From the NCBI RefSeq assembly GCF_014648915.1, contig NZ_BMSA01000004.1, positions 248,001 to 312,000 of the forward strand: a DNA stretch of 64,000 nucleotides, written 5' to 3'. A program made the position numbers and the translations under genes. The notes beneath the pieces are model-generated. The model worked only from the letters and a program-made list of their open reading frames with translations. It made no database searches and was not told the origin of the DNA. The stretch comes from Streptomyces phaeofaciens (GTDB lineage Bacteria > Actinomycetota > Actinomycetes > Streptomycetales > Streptomycetaceae). Below, in pieces: positions 34,407-43,916 of the stretch; the first letter of the stretch is position 1, and every line of letters starts with the position of its first letter.

Positions 34407-36017
34407 GTGGTCCACGACGTGCCGGCGCCGGACCGCCGGTCGTTCCTGACGCACACGGGCGCGCTCGCGGCGGCCGGAACCCTCTGCTCGTCGCTGGCCG
34501 CCTGTGGCCCCGAGTCCACCAACGACACCGGCGGCGGCGGTCCGGACCGCACGCTGACGGCGGTGATCGGCTACGGCAACGACGGCAGCTGGGACCCGAC
34601 GCAGACGGCGTCCGCGTTCGCGATGGCCGCCAACCATCACATCTACGAGGGGCTGGTCGACACCGACCCGATCGCGCGCACGCCGTACCCGGCGCTGGCG
34701 ACCGCACTGCCGGGCGACCCGAGGGCCACCGTCTGGCGGTTCACACTGCGGCCCGGCGCCACCTTCCACGACGGGCGACCCGTCACCGCCGACGACGTGG
34801 TGTTCGTCTACGACCGGATCCTCGACCCGGGCACCCGGACCCTCGTCGGCACCTTCTTCGCGAGCTGGCTGAAGGAGGTCCGCAAGGTCGACGCCCGGAC
34901 CGTGGACCTCGTCCTGCGCTTCCCGTTCCCCGAGGGGATCGCCCGGCTCACCCTGGCCAAGGTCATGCCCCGGCACGTGTTCTCCCGGCCGGGCGCCTGG
35001 GACGACGCGATCCGGGGGCTCGCGGTGGGCTCGGGGCCGTACCGGCAGACCGCGCACCACCCGAAGTCGAACACCACCTTCGAGGCGTTCACCGCCTACG
35101 ACGGACCGCGCGCACCCGCCTTCACGCGAATGAACTGGCTGACGATCGTCGACGCGGCCTCGCGCGTCGCCCGGATCTCCGGGCGGAGCGCGGGCGCCCA
35201 GATCGCCGACAACATCCCCTACGCCAACGTCCCCTGGCTGGAGCGGGGCGGCCTGAAGGTGGCGGGCGCCGCCGGGATGAACAACCTGTTCCTGATGTTC
35301 AACACCCGCCGCCGGCCCTTCGACGACGTACGGGTGCGCCGGGCGCTGCACTACGCCATCGACACCGAGCGGATGATCGAGGTGGCCCTCAAGGGGCACG
35401 GAAGACCCGCCCGTTCGTTCCTCGACGAGTCCAACCCCGCCCACCGGCCCGCGAGGACCGTCTACGACCACGATCCCGCGAAGGCGAAGGCGCTGCTCAG
35501 GGCGGCCGGGGTGGACCGCCTGGAGGTGGAGGTCCTCGCCGTGAACGTGAGCTGGGTCGTCGACTGCCTGCCCACCGTCAAGGCGTCCTGGGACGCGATC
35601 GGGGTGCGCACCACCCTGGCTCCGCAGGAGACGACGGCTGTGTTCACCAAGCTCGACCAGAAGCGGGACTACCAGGTCGTCGCCGCCGCCTCGAACCCCC
35701 ACCAGTTCGGCCTCGACCCCGATCTGATCCTCCGCTACGCCTACGGCCCGCGGAACCTGTGGACGGGCTACGCCCGCTGGGCCGACAACGCTGTCGCCCG
35801 GCGGCTCTTCCGGGACATGGACCGGGCCACCCGCGAACCGGACCCCGGGCGCAAGCGGGCGATGATCCAGGACTGCCTCGACGTCGTCGCCGAACAGGCC
35901 GTCCTCTACCCGGTCGTCCACAACGAACTGATGACCGCGTGGGACCCGCGCGAGCTGACCGGGACCAGGGCCCAGCCCTACCCGGGCGTCAATCTCCTGC
36001 AAGCGAAGTGGGTCTGA
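34407..36017 (+). CDS. Tat lipoprotein substrate-binding protein of a Dpp/Opp-type ABC importer
   Basis: A 536-aa family 5 extracellular solute-binding protein, the class that binds peptides, nickel, opines or small oligosaccharides. The N-terminus has a twin-Arg motif (PDRRSFLTHTG) and the lipobox LAAC near 31-34, followed by ESTNDTGGGG. Family motifs include WRFTLRPGATFHDGRPVTADDVVF (about 113-136) and VRRALHYAIDTERM. The GTG at 34407, after GGAGGAACC, gives a normal signal; a frame from 34377 would add ten residues without a site. It heads a five-gene coupled operon. Confidence 0.92.
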   Translation: MVHDVPAPDRRSFLTHTGALAAAGTLCSSLAACGPESTNDTGGGGPDRTLTAVIGYGNDGSWDPTQTASAFAMAANHHIYEGLVDTDPIARTPYPALATALPGDPRATVWRFTLRPGATFHDGRPVTADDVVFVYDRILDPGTRTLVGTFFASWLKEVRKVDARTVDLVLRFPFPEGIARLTLAKVMPRHVFSRPGAWDDAIRGLAVGSGPYRQTAHHPKSNTTFEAFTAYDGPRAPAFTRMNWLTIVDAASRVARISGRSAGAQIADNIPYANVPWLERGGLKVAGAAGMNNLFLMFNTRRRPFDDVRVRRALHYAIDTERMIEVALKGHGRPARSFLDESNPAHRPARTVYDHDPAKAKALLRAAGVDRLEVEVLAVNVSWVVDCLPTVKASWDAIGVRTTLAPQETTAVFTKLDQKRDYQVVAAASNPHQFGLDPDLILRYAYGPRNLWTGYARWADNAVARRLFRDMDRATREPDPGRKRAMIQDCLDVVAEQAVLYPVVHNELMTAWDPRELTGTRAQPYPGVNLLQAKWV

Positions 36018-36021
36018 CGGC

Positions 36022-36978
36022 GTGCCGGCCGTGCTGCGGATCGTGCTGCGCCGCGTCGCCCTGCTGGTGCCGCTGCTGCTCGGCATCGTGCTGTTCGCGT
36101 TCCTGGTGATGCGGTTCTCCGACGCCGACCCGGCGTCCGCGTTCTTCCAGGGCGCCAACCCGACCCCCGGGCAGCTGCACGAGTTCCGCGAGCGCAACGG
36201 ACTCCTCGATCCCCTCCCCGTGCGGTACGTCCATTTCGTCGGCGATCTGCTCCACGGCGACCTGGGCACCAGCACCCTGACCCGTGCCGCGGTCGCCGAC
36301 CAGATCGTCACCGCGCTGCCGCTCACCCTCCAGCTGGCCTTCCTGGGCCTCGGCCTCGCGGTGGTCCTGTCGCTGGCCGGCGGGGTCACGGCGGCGGTGT
36401 ACCGGGACCGGTGGCCGGACCAGGCCGTGCGGGCCGTCTCCCTGGTGGGGGTGGCCGCGCCGGGGTTCTGGCTGGCGCTGCTGATGATCCAGTACCTGGC
36501 CGTGGCGAAGGGCTGGTTCCCGGCGGGCGGCTATGTCAACCCGGCCGACTCCGTCACCGGCTGGCTGCGCACGATGGCCCTGCCCGCGCTCGCCCTCTCC
36601 CTGCCCGTCGCGGCCCAGCTGACCCGGGTCGTCAGGACGTCGGTGGTCGAGGAACTGGACAAGGACTACGTGCGCACCGCGTTCGGCGGCGGGCTGCCGC
36701 CCCGGGTGGTGGTGGGCCGGAACGTGCTGCGCAACGCGCTGGTGAACCCGCTGACGGTGCTCGGTCTGCGGATCGGCCATCTGCTCGGCGGCGCCGTCGT
36801 CATCGAGACCGTCTTCGCCCTGCCCGGCATGGGCAAGCTGATGATCGACGCCGTGCAGAACGGCGACCCGGCCGTCGTCCAGGGGGTCGTCCTCACCACG
36901 GCCACCGGGTTCGTCGTCGTCAACCTCGTCATCGACCTCCTCCATCTCGTCATCAACCCCCGGCTGAGGACGGCCTGA
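36022..36978 (+). CDS. ABC importer permease (DppB type)
   Basis: A 318-aa permease with six helices, beginning RIVLRRVALLVPLLLGIVLFAFLVMRF and carrying the C-terminal coupling region YVRTAFGGGLPPRVVVGRNVLRNALVNPLTVLG. GTG start 4 bases after the binding-protein stop; its TGA overlaps the next ATG. It forms the membrane channel with the DppC half of the following fusion protein. Confidence 0.92.
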   Translation: MPAVLRIVLRRVALLVPLLLGIVLFAFLVMRFSDADPASAFFQGANPTPGQLHEFRERNGLLDPLPVRYVHFVGDLLHGDLGTSTLTRAAVADQIVTALPLTLQLAFLGLGLAVVLSLAGGVTAAVYRDRWPDQAVRAVSLVGVAAPGFWLALLMIQYLAVAKGWFPAGGYVNPADSVTGWLRTMALPALALSLPVAAQLTRVVRTSVVEELDKDYVRTAFGGGLPPRVVVGRNVLRNALVNPLTVLGLRIGHLLGGAVVIETVFALPGMGKLMIDAVQNGDPAVVQGVVLTTATGFVVVNLVIDLLHLVINPRLRTA

Positions 36979-38960
36979 TGCGCACGCGAGCGAGCCTCAC
37001 CGAGCGGCTCTCCCGGCCCGGCGTACGGCTGCGGGGCCCGGGCCGGCTGCCCTCGCCGTCGAAGGCGGCTGTCTGCTTCCTGGCGGTCGTCGTCCTGGCC
37101 GCCGTCCTCGCGCCGCTGCTCGCCCCGCACGATCCGCTGGACCAGCAGGACCCGGTCGGCGGCACCGGGCGTCCCTCGGCCGCGCACTGGATGGGCCAGG
37201 ACAGCCTCGGCCGGGACATCCTCAGCAGACTGATGTACGGCGCCCGCTGGTCCCTCGCCATCGGGCTGGGCGCCACCGCGCTGGCGCTGGTGGCCGGTGC
37301 GCTGGTCGGCGCGCTCGCCGCCACCTCCCGCAAGGGGGTCGACGAGACGCTGATGCGCTGTCTCGACGTGGTGATGGCGTTCCCCGGCATCGCGCTCGCC
37401 GCCGTCCTCGTCGCGGTCTTCGGCGGCGGGATCACCGTCCTGATCTGCGCGATCGCCTTCCTTTTCGTCCCGCCGGTGGCCCGGGTGGTAAGGGCCAACG
37501 TCCTCGACCAGTACGGCGAGGACTACGTGACGGCGGAACGGGTGATCGGCGCCCGTACCCACCACATCGTGCTGCGGCACGTGGCCGTCAACTGCGCGGC
37601 GCCGATCCTCGTCTTCTGCACGGTCCAGGTCGCCGAGGCGATCGTCTTCGAGGCCTCGCTGTCCTTCGTCGGGGCGGGCGTACGGCCTCCGGACCCGTCC
37701 TGGGGCAGTGTCATCGCGGACGGCAAGAACATGGTGCTGACCGGCGGCTGGTGGGCGACCGTCTTCCCGGGGCTGCTGATGCTGGTCACCGTGCTGTCGC
37801 TGAACATCCTCTCCGAGTCGGTGTCGGACGCCTGGGCGGCGCCGGCCGCGCGGAGGGCGCGGCCGGCCGGCGAACCGGACGACCGCCCGGCGGCGTCGGC
37901 GCCCGGCGGCGGCGAGGTGCTCGCCCTGCCCGGTCTCGCCGAGGCCGCCCGGCGGCTGCGCTCGCGGGCCCGGCCCCCGCTCGACCGGAGCGGGCAGCCC
38001 GTGCTCACGGTGGAGAACCTGGCCGTCGGCTTCCCCGGCCGCCACCGTGACGTGGACATCGTCGACGGGGTCGGCTTCGAGGTGTACCCGGGCGAGGTGC
38101 TGGGGCTGGTGGGCGAGTCGGGCTGCGGGAAGTCGCTGACCGCGCTCACCGTCATGGGACTCCAGCCGAAGGGCGCCCGCGTCCGGGGACAGGTCCGCTT
38201 CCACCAGCGCGACCTGCTCGCCGAACCGGCACGGGTGCGGCGGCGGCTGCTCGGCCACGAGATGGCGATGGTCCATCAGGACGCGCTGTCCGCCCTGAAC
38301 CCGGCGATGACCGTCCGCGCCCAGCTCACCCAGCTGGTACGGCGCGGAGGCCGCCGTACGCCCCGGGAGCTGCTGGAGATGGTCGGCCTCGACCCGGATC
38401 GCACCCTGCGCAGCCATCCGCACGAACTCTCCGGCGGGCAGCGCCAGCGCGTGCTGATCGCCATGGCGCTCTCCCGGGACCCGGCACTGATCGTCGCCGA
38501 CGAGCCGACCACCGCCCTGGACGTCACCGTGCAGGCCCGGGTCATGGAACTGCTGCTGCGGCTGCGCGCGGAGTTGGGCTTCGCGCTGATCCTCGTCTCG
38601 CACGACCTGGCGCTCGTCGCCGACGTCACCGACCGGGTGGTGGTGATGTACGGCGGTCGGATCGTGGAGACGGGTGTGACCGCCGACCTGGTGGAGGCGC
38701 CGGCCCACCACTACACCCGCGGCCTGCTGGGCAGTGTGCTCTCGCTGGAGTCGGCCGAGGAACGCATGACACAGATCGGCGGGGCCGTACCGGCACCGGC
38801 CGACTTCCCGGCGGGCTGCCGGTTCGCCGACCGCTGCCCGGTGGCGAGCGAGGTGTGCCGCACCACCGCACCGGTTCTGACGGGCACGCGCACGCACACG
38901 GCCGCCTGTCACCGTCCGGCGGTGGAACTCGTCCCGACCGAGAGCGAGCCCGTGACATGA
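36978..38960 (+). CDS. Fused DppC-type permease and DppD-type ATPase
   Basis: A 660-aa protein joining two usually separate subunits. Residues about 1-290 are a six-helix DppC permease (HWMGQDSLGRDILSRLMYGARWSL; coupling loop YVTAERVIGARTHHIVLRHVAVN). After a Pro/Gly/Ala linker (about 285-335) comes a complete ATPase: Walker A GESGCGKS near 380, signature LSGGQRQRVLIAMALSRDP near 480-497, Walker B LIVADEPTTALD, and the oligopeptide-transporter C-terminal Cys motif CRFADRCPVASEVC. The frame is continuous with no stop or shift, so it is a true fusion. It overlaps both neighbours by 4 bases. Confidence 0.93.
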   Translation: MRTRASLTERLSRPGVRLRGPGRLPSPSKAAVCFLAVVVLAAVLAPLLAPHDPLDQQDPVGGTGRPSAAHWMGQDSLGRDILSRLMYGARWSLAIGLGATALALVAGALVGALAATSRKGVDETLMRCLDVVMAFPGIALAAVLVAVFGGGITVLICAIAFLFVPPVARVVRANVLDQYGEDYVTAERVIGARTHHIVLRHVAVNCAAPILVFCTVQVAEAIVFEASLSFVGAGVRPPDPSWGSVIADGKNMVLTGGWWATVFPGLLMLVTVLSLNILSESVSDAWAAPAARRARPAGEPDDRPAASAPGGGEVLALPGLAEAARRLRSRARPPLDRSGQPVLTVENLAVGFPGRHRDVDIVDGVGFEVYPGEVLGLVGESGCGKSLTALTVMGLQPKGARVRGQVRFHQRDLLAEPARVRRRLLGHEMAMVHQDALSALNPAMTVRAQLTQLVRRGGRRTPRELLEMVGLDPDRTLRSHPHELSGGQRQRVLIAMALSRDPALIVADEPTTALDVTVQARVMELLLRLRAELGFALILVSHDLALVADVTDRVVVMYGGRIVETGVTADLVEAPAHHYTRGLLGSVLSLESAEERMTQIGGAVPAPADFPAGCRFADRCPVASEVCRTTAPVLTGTRTHTAACHRPAVELVPTESEPVT

Positions 38961-39964
38961 CCGCCCTCGCGGAGCTGCGGGACACGCACGTGGTGCACAC
39001 GGCACGGTCCGGACGGGGCCGGGTGTACGCCCTGACCGGCGCCGATCTCGCCGTCGCGCCCGGTGAGACGGTCGGGGTGGTCGGTGAGTCGGGGTGCGGC
39101 AAGTCGACGCTGGCCAATGTGCTGGTGGGCATCGAGCGGCCGACGTCGGGCACGGTGTCGTTCCGCGGCCGCGACCTGTGGTCGATGTCCGCGGCCGACC
39201 GCCGGGCGACGGTCGGCGCCCACACCGGCATGATCTTCCAGGATCCGTCCACGGCCCTGAACCGCAGACTGCCCGTGCGGCGGATCCTGCGCGACCCGCT
39301 CGATGTCCACCGGCGCGGCGCCAAGGCCGAACGGGACGACCGGGTGAGGGAGTTGATGTCCCTGGTGGGTCTGCCGCGGGCGCTCGCCGACGCGCTGCCC
39401 GGACAGCTCTCCGGCGGACAGCGCCAGCGTGTCGCGATCGCCCGGGCGCTCGCCCTCGACCCCGCTCTGGTCGTCGCCGACGAACCGACCAGCGCCCTGG
39501 ACGTCTCGGTCCGCGCCCAGATCCTCAACCTGCTCCTGGACCTGAGGGAACGCCTCGGCCTGAGCCTGGTGTTCGTCTCCCACGACATCCAGACCGTACG
39601 GCGGATGAGCGACCGGGTGATCACGATGTACCTGGGCCGGATCGTCGAGGAGAGCCCGGCCGACCGGGTCTCCGACCGGGCCCGGCACCCGTACACCCGG
39701 GCCCTGTTCTCCGCGACCCCCAGCCTGCTGCGCCCGGTCGACCCGATCCCGCTGACCGGGCCGGTGCCGTCGGCGGCCCGGCCGCCGAGCGGCTGCCCGT
39801 TCCGCACCCGCTGCTGGCGGGCCGACGCCGTGTGCGCCGAAGCGATGCCCGGCCGCTCGGCCGCGTCACGTCCCGGACACCACTACCGCTGTCACCATCC
39901 TGTGCAGGAGGACGAGTCGACCGACGACCTCGTACGCGAGAGCCTGCCCAGGGAGCACCGATGA
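38957..39964 (+). CDS. ABC importer ATPase (DppF type)
   Basis: A 335-aa ATPase: Walker A GESGCGKST near 43-51, Q-loop IFQDPSTALN, signature LSGGQRQRVAIARALALDP, Walker B LVVADEPTSALD, switch His in FVSHD. The C-terminal oligopeptide-transporter motif has CPFRTRCWRADAVC, expected in this subfamily. It completes the importer with the fused DppCD protein. The start overlaps the previous stop and its own stop overlaps the aldolase start. Confidence 0.93.
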   Translation: MTALAELRDTHVVHTARSGRGRVYALTGADLAVAPGETVGVVGESGCGKSTLANVLVGIERPTSGTVSFRGRDLWSMSAADRRATVGAHTGMIFQDPSTALNRRLPVRRILRDPLDVHRRGAKAERDDRVRELMSLVGLPRALADALPGQLSGGQRQRVAIARALALDPALVVADEPTSALDVSVRAQILNLLLDLRERLGLSLVFVSHDIQTVRRMSDRVITMYLGRIVEESPADRVSDRARHPYTRALFSATPSLLRPVDPIPLTGPVPSAARPPSGCPFRTRCWRADAVCAEAMPGRSAASRPGHHYRCHHPVQEDESTDDLVRESLPREHR

Positions 39965-40887
39965 CCCTTCCCGCCCCGCTCACCGGAGTGGTCCCGCCCG
40001 TCTGCACCCCCCTGACCGCGGACCGCGAGGTGGACGTGCCCTCGCTGTGCCGGCTGGTCGACCATCTCGTGGCGGGCGGGGTGGACTCGCTGTTCGTGCT
40101 GGGCTCCACCTCGGAGGTCGCCCATCTCACCGACCGGCAGCGCCGGCTGGTGACCGAGACGGTGGTGTCCCATGTCGCCGGCCGACTGCCCGTGCTGGCC
40201 GGGGCGATCGACATGACGACGCCCCGGGTGCTGGAGCATGTCGAGGCGGTCACGGCGGCGGGCGCGGACGCGGTGGTCGTCACCGCGCCGTTCTACACCC
40301 GCACCCATCCCGCCGAGATCGCCCGCCACTACCGGCTGATCGCCGCCCGCAGCCCGGTCCCGGTGGTCGCCTACGACATCCCGGTCGCCGTGCACACCAA
40401 GCTTCCCGCCCAACTCGTGCTGGAGTTGGCCGACGAGGGGGTGCTGGCCGGACTCAAGGACTCCAGCGGCGACCTGGCGGGCTTCCGCGAGATCGTCACC
40501 GGCGCCCGCTCGCTTCCGGGGTTCAGCACGCTCACCGGTTCCGAGCTGACCGTGGACGCGGCGCTGGCGCTGGGCGCGGACGGGGCCGTGCCCGGACTGG
40601 CGAACGTCGACCCCGACGCCTACGTCCGTCTCGACCGCCTGTGCCGGTCGGGCGACCTGGAGCGGGCCCGGGCCGAACAGGAGCGGCTGTGCGCCCTGTT
40701 CGGCATGGTGACGGTCGGCGACCCGGCCCGGATGGGCGGCGCCTCGGCGGCGCTGGGCGCGTTCAAGGCGGCCCTGCACCTGCGGGGCGTCATCGCCTGC
40801 CCGGCGACCGCCGAACCACAGGTCCCGCTGTCGGCCGAGGAGACCGAACGGGTGGCGAAGTACCTGGCGGGGGCGGGGCTGCTCTAG
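39961..40887 (+). CDS. DapA-superfamily pyruvate-dependent aldolase/lyase
   Basis: A 308-aa class I aldolase of the dihydrodipicolinate synthase / N-acetylneuraminate lyase superfamily. The Schiff-base Lys is K166 in LAGLKDSSGD, the proton-relay Tyr is Y138 in VVAYDIPV, and the carboxylate-binding loop is GSTSE (48-52), a variant of GTTGE. Its coupling to an importer operon argues for a catabolic role, splitting an imported 2-oxo acid such as a sugar acid or sialic-acid-like compound, rather than lysine synthesis. The actual substrate is not readable. Confidence 0.87.
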   Translation: MTLPAPLTGVVPPVCTPLTADREVDVPSLCRLVDHLVAGGVDSLFVLGSTSEVAHLTDRQRRLVTETVVSHVAGRLPVLAGAIDMTTPRVLEHVEAVTAAGADAVVVTAPFYTRTHPAEIARHYRLIAARSPVPVVAYDIPVAVHTKLPAQLVLELADEGVLAGLKDSSGDLAGFREIVTGARSLPGFSTLTGSELTVDAALALGADGAVPGLANVDPDAYVRLDRLCRSGDLERARAEQERLCALFGMVTVGDPARMGGASAALGAFKAALHLRGVIACPATAEPQVPLSAEETERVAKYLAGAGLL

Positions 40888-40947
40888 GTCGGACCCGGCC
40901 CAGGTCCCCTTGGGCAGGGCGGGAGTCCGTGCGGCCGCCCCTACGCC

Positions 40948-42933
40948 CTACGGTGCCGTCGTCCCGGTCGTCGGTGACGGGGACGCGCCCTGCGTGCTCT
41001 CCTCGTCGCCGGACGGTGTCTCCTCGGTGACGACGATCACGGTGCTTCCCCGCGCGACCTCGCTCCCGACCGTGGGGGTGCTGGACGTGACGACGGCGTC
41101 GGACGCCTGGGACGAGCCGGACGCGACGCTCACCCCGAGTCCCAGCCCCGCCAGCTCGCCGCGGACCTCGGCGAGTGTGCCGCCGACGATGTCACCGGGG
41201 ATCTCGACGGTCTCCTTCGCCTCGGCGACCTGTACGTCGACCGTGGTGCCGGGGTCGACCTCGGCACCCTCGCGCTCGCTCTGCCCGATCACCGTGCCGG
41301 CGGTGGCGTCGCTCTCGACCCGTGTGGTGTCGCCCAGTTCCAGGTCGTGCTCCGCCAGCAGCTCGGTGGCCTCGTCCACCGTCCTGCCCACCAGGTCCGG
41401 GACGGTGGACCTCGCCGCCTCCTTCGCCACGGTGAGGGTGATCTCGCCGCCCCTCTCCGCCTTCTCGCCGCCGTCGGGATCCTGGTCGAGGACGGTTCCG
41501 GTCTCCTCGGCGGACTCCACATGCCGTGTCGTCACCTGGAACCCCTTGTCCGCGAGGATCCGCGACGCGTCGTCCTCGTCCTTGTCCAGGACGTCGGGCA
41601 CCTCCACCTCGGGTGAGCCGGTGGAGACGGTGAGCGCGACGGCCTCTCCCTCGGCGAGGCGTCCGTCGGCGGGGCTCTGGGTGCAGACGTGACCTTTCGG
41701 CTGGTCCTCGCACGGCTCCTTCGCGGTGACCGTGACCGTGAGGCCGACGTTGTCCGCCGCCCGCCGCGCGTCGTCGAGCGTCTGTCCGACCAGAGCCGGT
41801 ACGTCCACCCGGCCGTCGTCGGCGGGGCCACGGCCGAGCATGAACCAGCCGAGACCGATCGCGAGCACGACGACGGCCGCGGCGGCCACGAGCAGGGCGA
41901 CGGTCGCCCGCCGACCGCCCCGGTCGTCGGCGCCCGAGTCGTCCTCCTGCTGCGGCGGCTGCACGGCCGGGGCGAAGGTGCGGCGTCCGAGACACGCCCC
42001 GATCTCGTCGAGCATCTCCTCGGCGGACCGATGGCGGTGGGCGCGGTCCTTCTCCAGGGCGCGCAGGACCAGCGCGTCCACGGCCGGGGTGACCAGCGGG
42101 TTGAACAGACTCGGGGGCTGCGGTGCCTCCTGGACGTGCCGGTACATCACCGCCATCGGCGATTCGTCGACGAACGGCGGGCGGTAGGTGAGGAGTTCGT
42201 ACAGCAGACAGCCTACCGAGTAGAGGTCGGACCGGGCGTCGATCTCCTCGCCGAGCGCCTGTTCCGGTGAGAGGTACTGGGCAGTGCCGATCACCATGGA
42301 GGTCCGGGTCAGGCCCGCGTCCCGCAGGTCGCGGGCGATCCCGAAGTCCATGACCTTCACCTGGCCGGTGCGGGTCACCATGACGTTGGCCGGCTTGATG
42401 TCCCGGTGCACGATGCCCTGGCGGTGGGAGTGCGCGAGGGCCTGGAGGACACCCTCGGTCAGTTCCAGGACGCGGTCGGGGGTGAGCGCCGGCTCCGCGA
42501 ACAGCGCGTCGCTCAGGGGCATGCCGTCGACGTACTCCATGACGAGGTACGGCAGGGCCACCGCGCCGCCGTCCGCGCCGTGGCCCAGGTCCTCGCCGGT
42601 GTCGTAGACCGCGGCGATCGCCGGATGGTTGAGGGAGGCGGTGGACTGGGCCTCGCGGCGGAACCGGGCCTGGAGGTCCGCGTCGTGCGTGAGGTCGGCC
42701 CGCAGGGTCTTGACGGCGACCACACGGTCCAGCCGGGTGTCGTGGGCCAGGTGCACCTCGGCCATGCCGCCCCGGCCGAGCAGCCGCCCCAGCTCGTAGC
42801 GGCCGCCGAACGCGAACGGCGCCGGGTGCCGGTGGGCCGCGTCCGCCTGGGCCGTGGTGTGGCCGGCGGGATGTCCGCCCGGGGTGAATCCCTCACCGGG
42901 GAAGGTCGGTCCGTCTGCTCCACCGAAGTTCAC
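40948..42933 (-). CDS. PASTA-domain Ser/Thr protein kinase (PknB type)
   Basis: A 661-aa transmembrane kinase. The catalytic domain at about 45-310 shows GRGGMAEVHLA, VAVKTL, HRDIKPANVM, DFGIA and GTAQYLSPEQA. A single membrane helix lies near 344-366 (VALLVAAAAVVVLAIGLGWFML). Outside are four PASTA repeats, each opening V-P-D/A-(L/V)-x-(G/D) (VPALVGQTLDDA, VPDVLDKDEDDA, VPDLVGRTVDEA, IPGDIVGGTLAEV), and a Ser/Thr-rich tail. PASTA domains sense peptidoglycan or lipid II. It is not in a division operon here, so it is one of several such paralogues in the genus. Confidence 0.95.
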   Translation of the reverse strand: MNFGGADGPTFPGEGFTPGGHPAGHTTAQADAAHRHPAPFAFGGRYELGRLLGRGGMAEVHLAHDTRLDRVVAVKTLRADLTHDADLQARFRREAQSTASLNHPAIAAVYDTGEDLGHGADGGAVALPYLVMEYVDGMPLSDALFAEPALTPDRVLELTEGVLQALAHSHRQGIVHRDIKPANVMVTRTGQVKVMDFGIARDLRDAGLTRTSMVIGTAQYLSPEQALGEEIDARSDLYSVGCLLYELLTYRPPFVDESPMAVMYRHVQEAPQPPSLFNPLVTPAVDALVLRALEKDRAHRHRSAEEMLDEIGACLGRRTFAPAVQPPQQEDDSGADDRGGRRATVALLVAAAAVVVLAIGLGWFMLGRGPADDGRVDVPALVGQTLDDARRAADNVGLTVTVTAKEPCEDQPKGHVCTQSPADGRLAEGEAVALTVSTGSPEVEVPDVLDKDEDDASRILADKGFQVTTRHVESAEETGTVLDQDPDGGEKAERGGEITLTVAKEAARSTVPDLVGRTVDEATELLAEHDLELGDTTRVESDATAGTVIGQSEREGAEVDPGTTVDVQVAEAKETVEIPGDIVGGTLAEVRGELAGLGLGVSVASGSSQASDAVVTSSTPTVGSEVARGSTVIVVTEETPSGDEESTQGASPSPTTGTTAP

Positions 42934-43103
42934 TGCGCGTCTCCCCTGGGGTCACGGGCCCGGGGCGGATCCCGGCGGGCGTTCCGGCCGCACGCGGCCG
43001 GAGGCCGGCAGCCCGGCACGCCACGCGTCCAGGACCACGACCACAGAGATAATTGCACATCGGCGGGCAATAATGTGAAGGGTGCCGCTCGCCCCGTCCA
43101 GGT

Positions 43104-43916
43104 TCAGGCCCGCGCCTCCGGGGCCAGCACCACGAAGTCCGCGTTCGACGGGTCGAGACAGACGGCCAGGCGGCCGACGCCCTGGGCGTCGTCGGGGCCC
43201 ATCTGCACGGTGCCGCCGTTCCCGGTGACCTTCGCCACCGCGGCGTCGCAGTCCTCGACGGCGAACACCGGGTGCCAGTAGGGCCGCCCGCCCGCGAGGG
43301 CGAGGCTCTCCGCGGGGAGCTGCATGAGGCCGCCGTGCATACGCGCCTCGGGCAGGCCGGCGGGCGTGATGAGGGTGTACGCACCTCCGCCGCCCGGCAG
43401 ATCCATCTCACCGAACTGCCAGCCGAAGACCTCGCCGTAGAACTGCTTGGCGGCCGCGGCGTCGGTCGTGTACAGCTCGACCCAGGACAGCGAGCCGGGC
43501 GCGTCGACCAGCTCCACACCCTGGTCCGTACCCGGCTGCCAGGCCGCGAACTGGCCACCCAGGGGATCGCTGAACTGGGCCATCCGGCCCCACTGCTCGA
43601 TGTCCATCGGCGCCACCCGGACGGTGCCGCCCAGGCGCTCGACGGTCCGGGTCGTGGCGTCCAGATCGGTGACGCTGTAGTAGATCATCCAGGCCGAGCG
43701 GGCGCCCTCCTCGGTGAGCTTGCCGAGCCCTGCGACGATCTTGCCGTCCTTCTTGAACATCCCGCCTTCCATCTCCTCCCCCTCCGGCGCCTCCTCCCCC
43801 ATCGGCTCGTACTGCCACCCGAGGACCGTGCCGTAGAAGGACGCGGCGGCCTGGACGTCGGGCGCACCGAGGTCGAGCATGCAGGGGCTACCCGGGGCGA
43901 AGTCAGTGGTGATCAT
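43104..43916 (-). CDS. Two-domain VOC (glyoxalase/bleomycin resistance-like) protein
   Basis: A 270-aa protein with two tandem VOC modules (about 8-125 and 140-265). Each opens with a beta strand containing MLDLGAPDVQAAASFYGTVLGWQY or WVELYTTDAAAAKQFYGEVFGWQF. Such COG3324-type proteins are common in Streptomyces and often of unknown function; bleomycin resistance is not implied. The gene is single, with an AT-rich gap (around 43048-43080, GATAATTGCAC) between it and the kinase that may be the kinase promoter. Confidence 0.85.
   Translation of the reverse strand: MITTDFAPGSPCMLDLGAPDVQAAASFYGTVLGWQYEPMGEEAPEGEEMEGGMFKKDGKIVAGLGKLTEEGARSAWMIYYSVTDLDATTRTVERLGGTVRVAPMDIEQWGRMAQFSDPLGGQFAAWQPGTDQGVELVDAPGSLSWVELYTTDAAAAKQFYGEVFGWQFGEMDLPGGGGAYTLITPAGLPEARMHGGLMQLPAESLALAGGRPYWHPVFAVEDCDAAVAKVTGNGGTVQMGPDDAQGVGRLAVCLDPSNADFVVLAPEARA

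Noticed and set aside
39961..40887. Lysine-biosynthetic dapA
   Set aside because: The gene is embedded in an ABC importer operon and has a variant GSTSE loop; a catabolic lyase is more likely.
43104..43916. Bleomycin resistance gene
   Set aside because: The two-domain VOC layout matches general COG3324-type proteins; there is no biosynthetic cluster or specific resistance signature.
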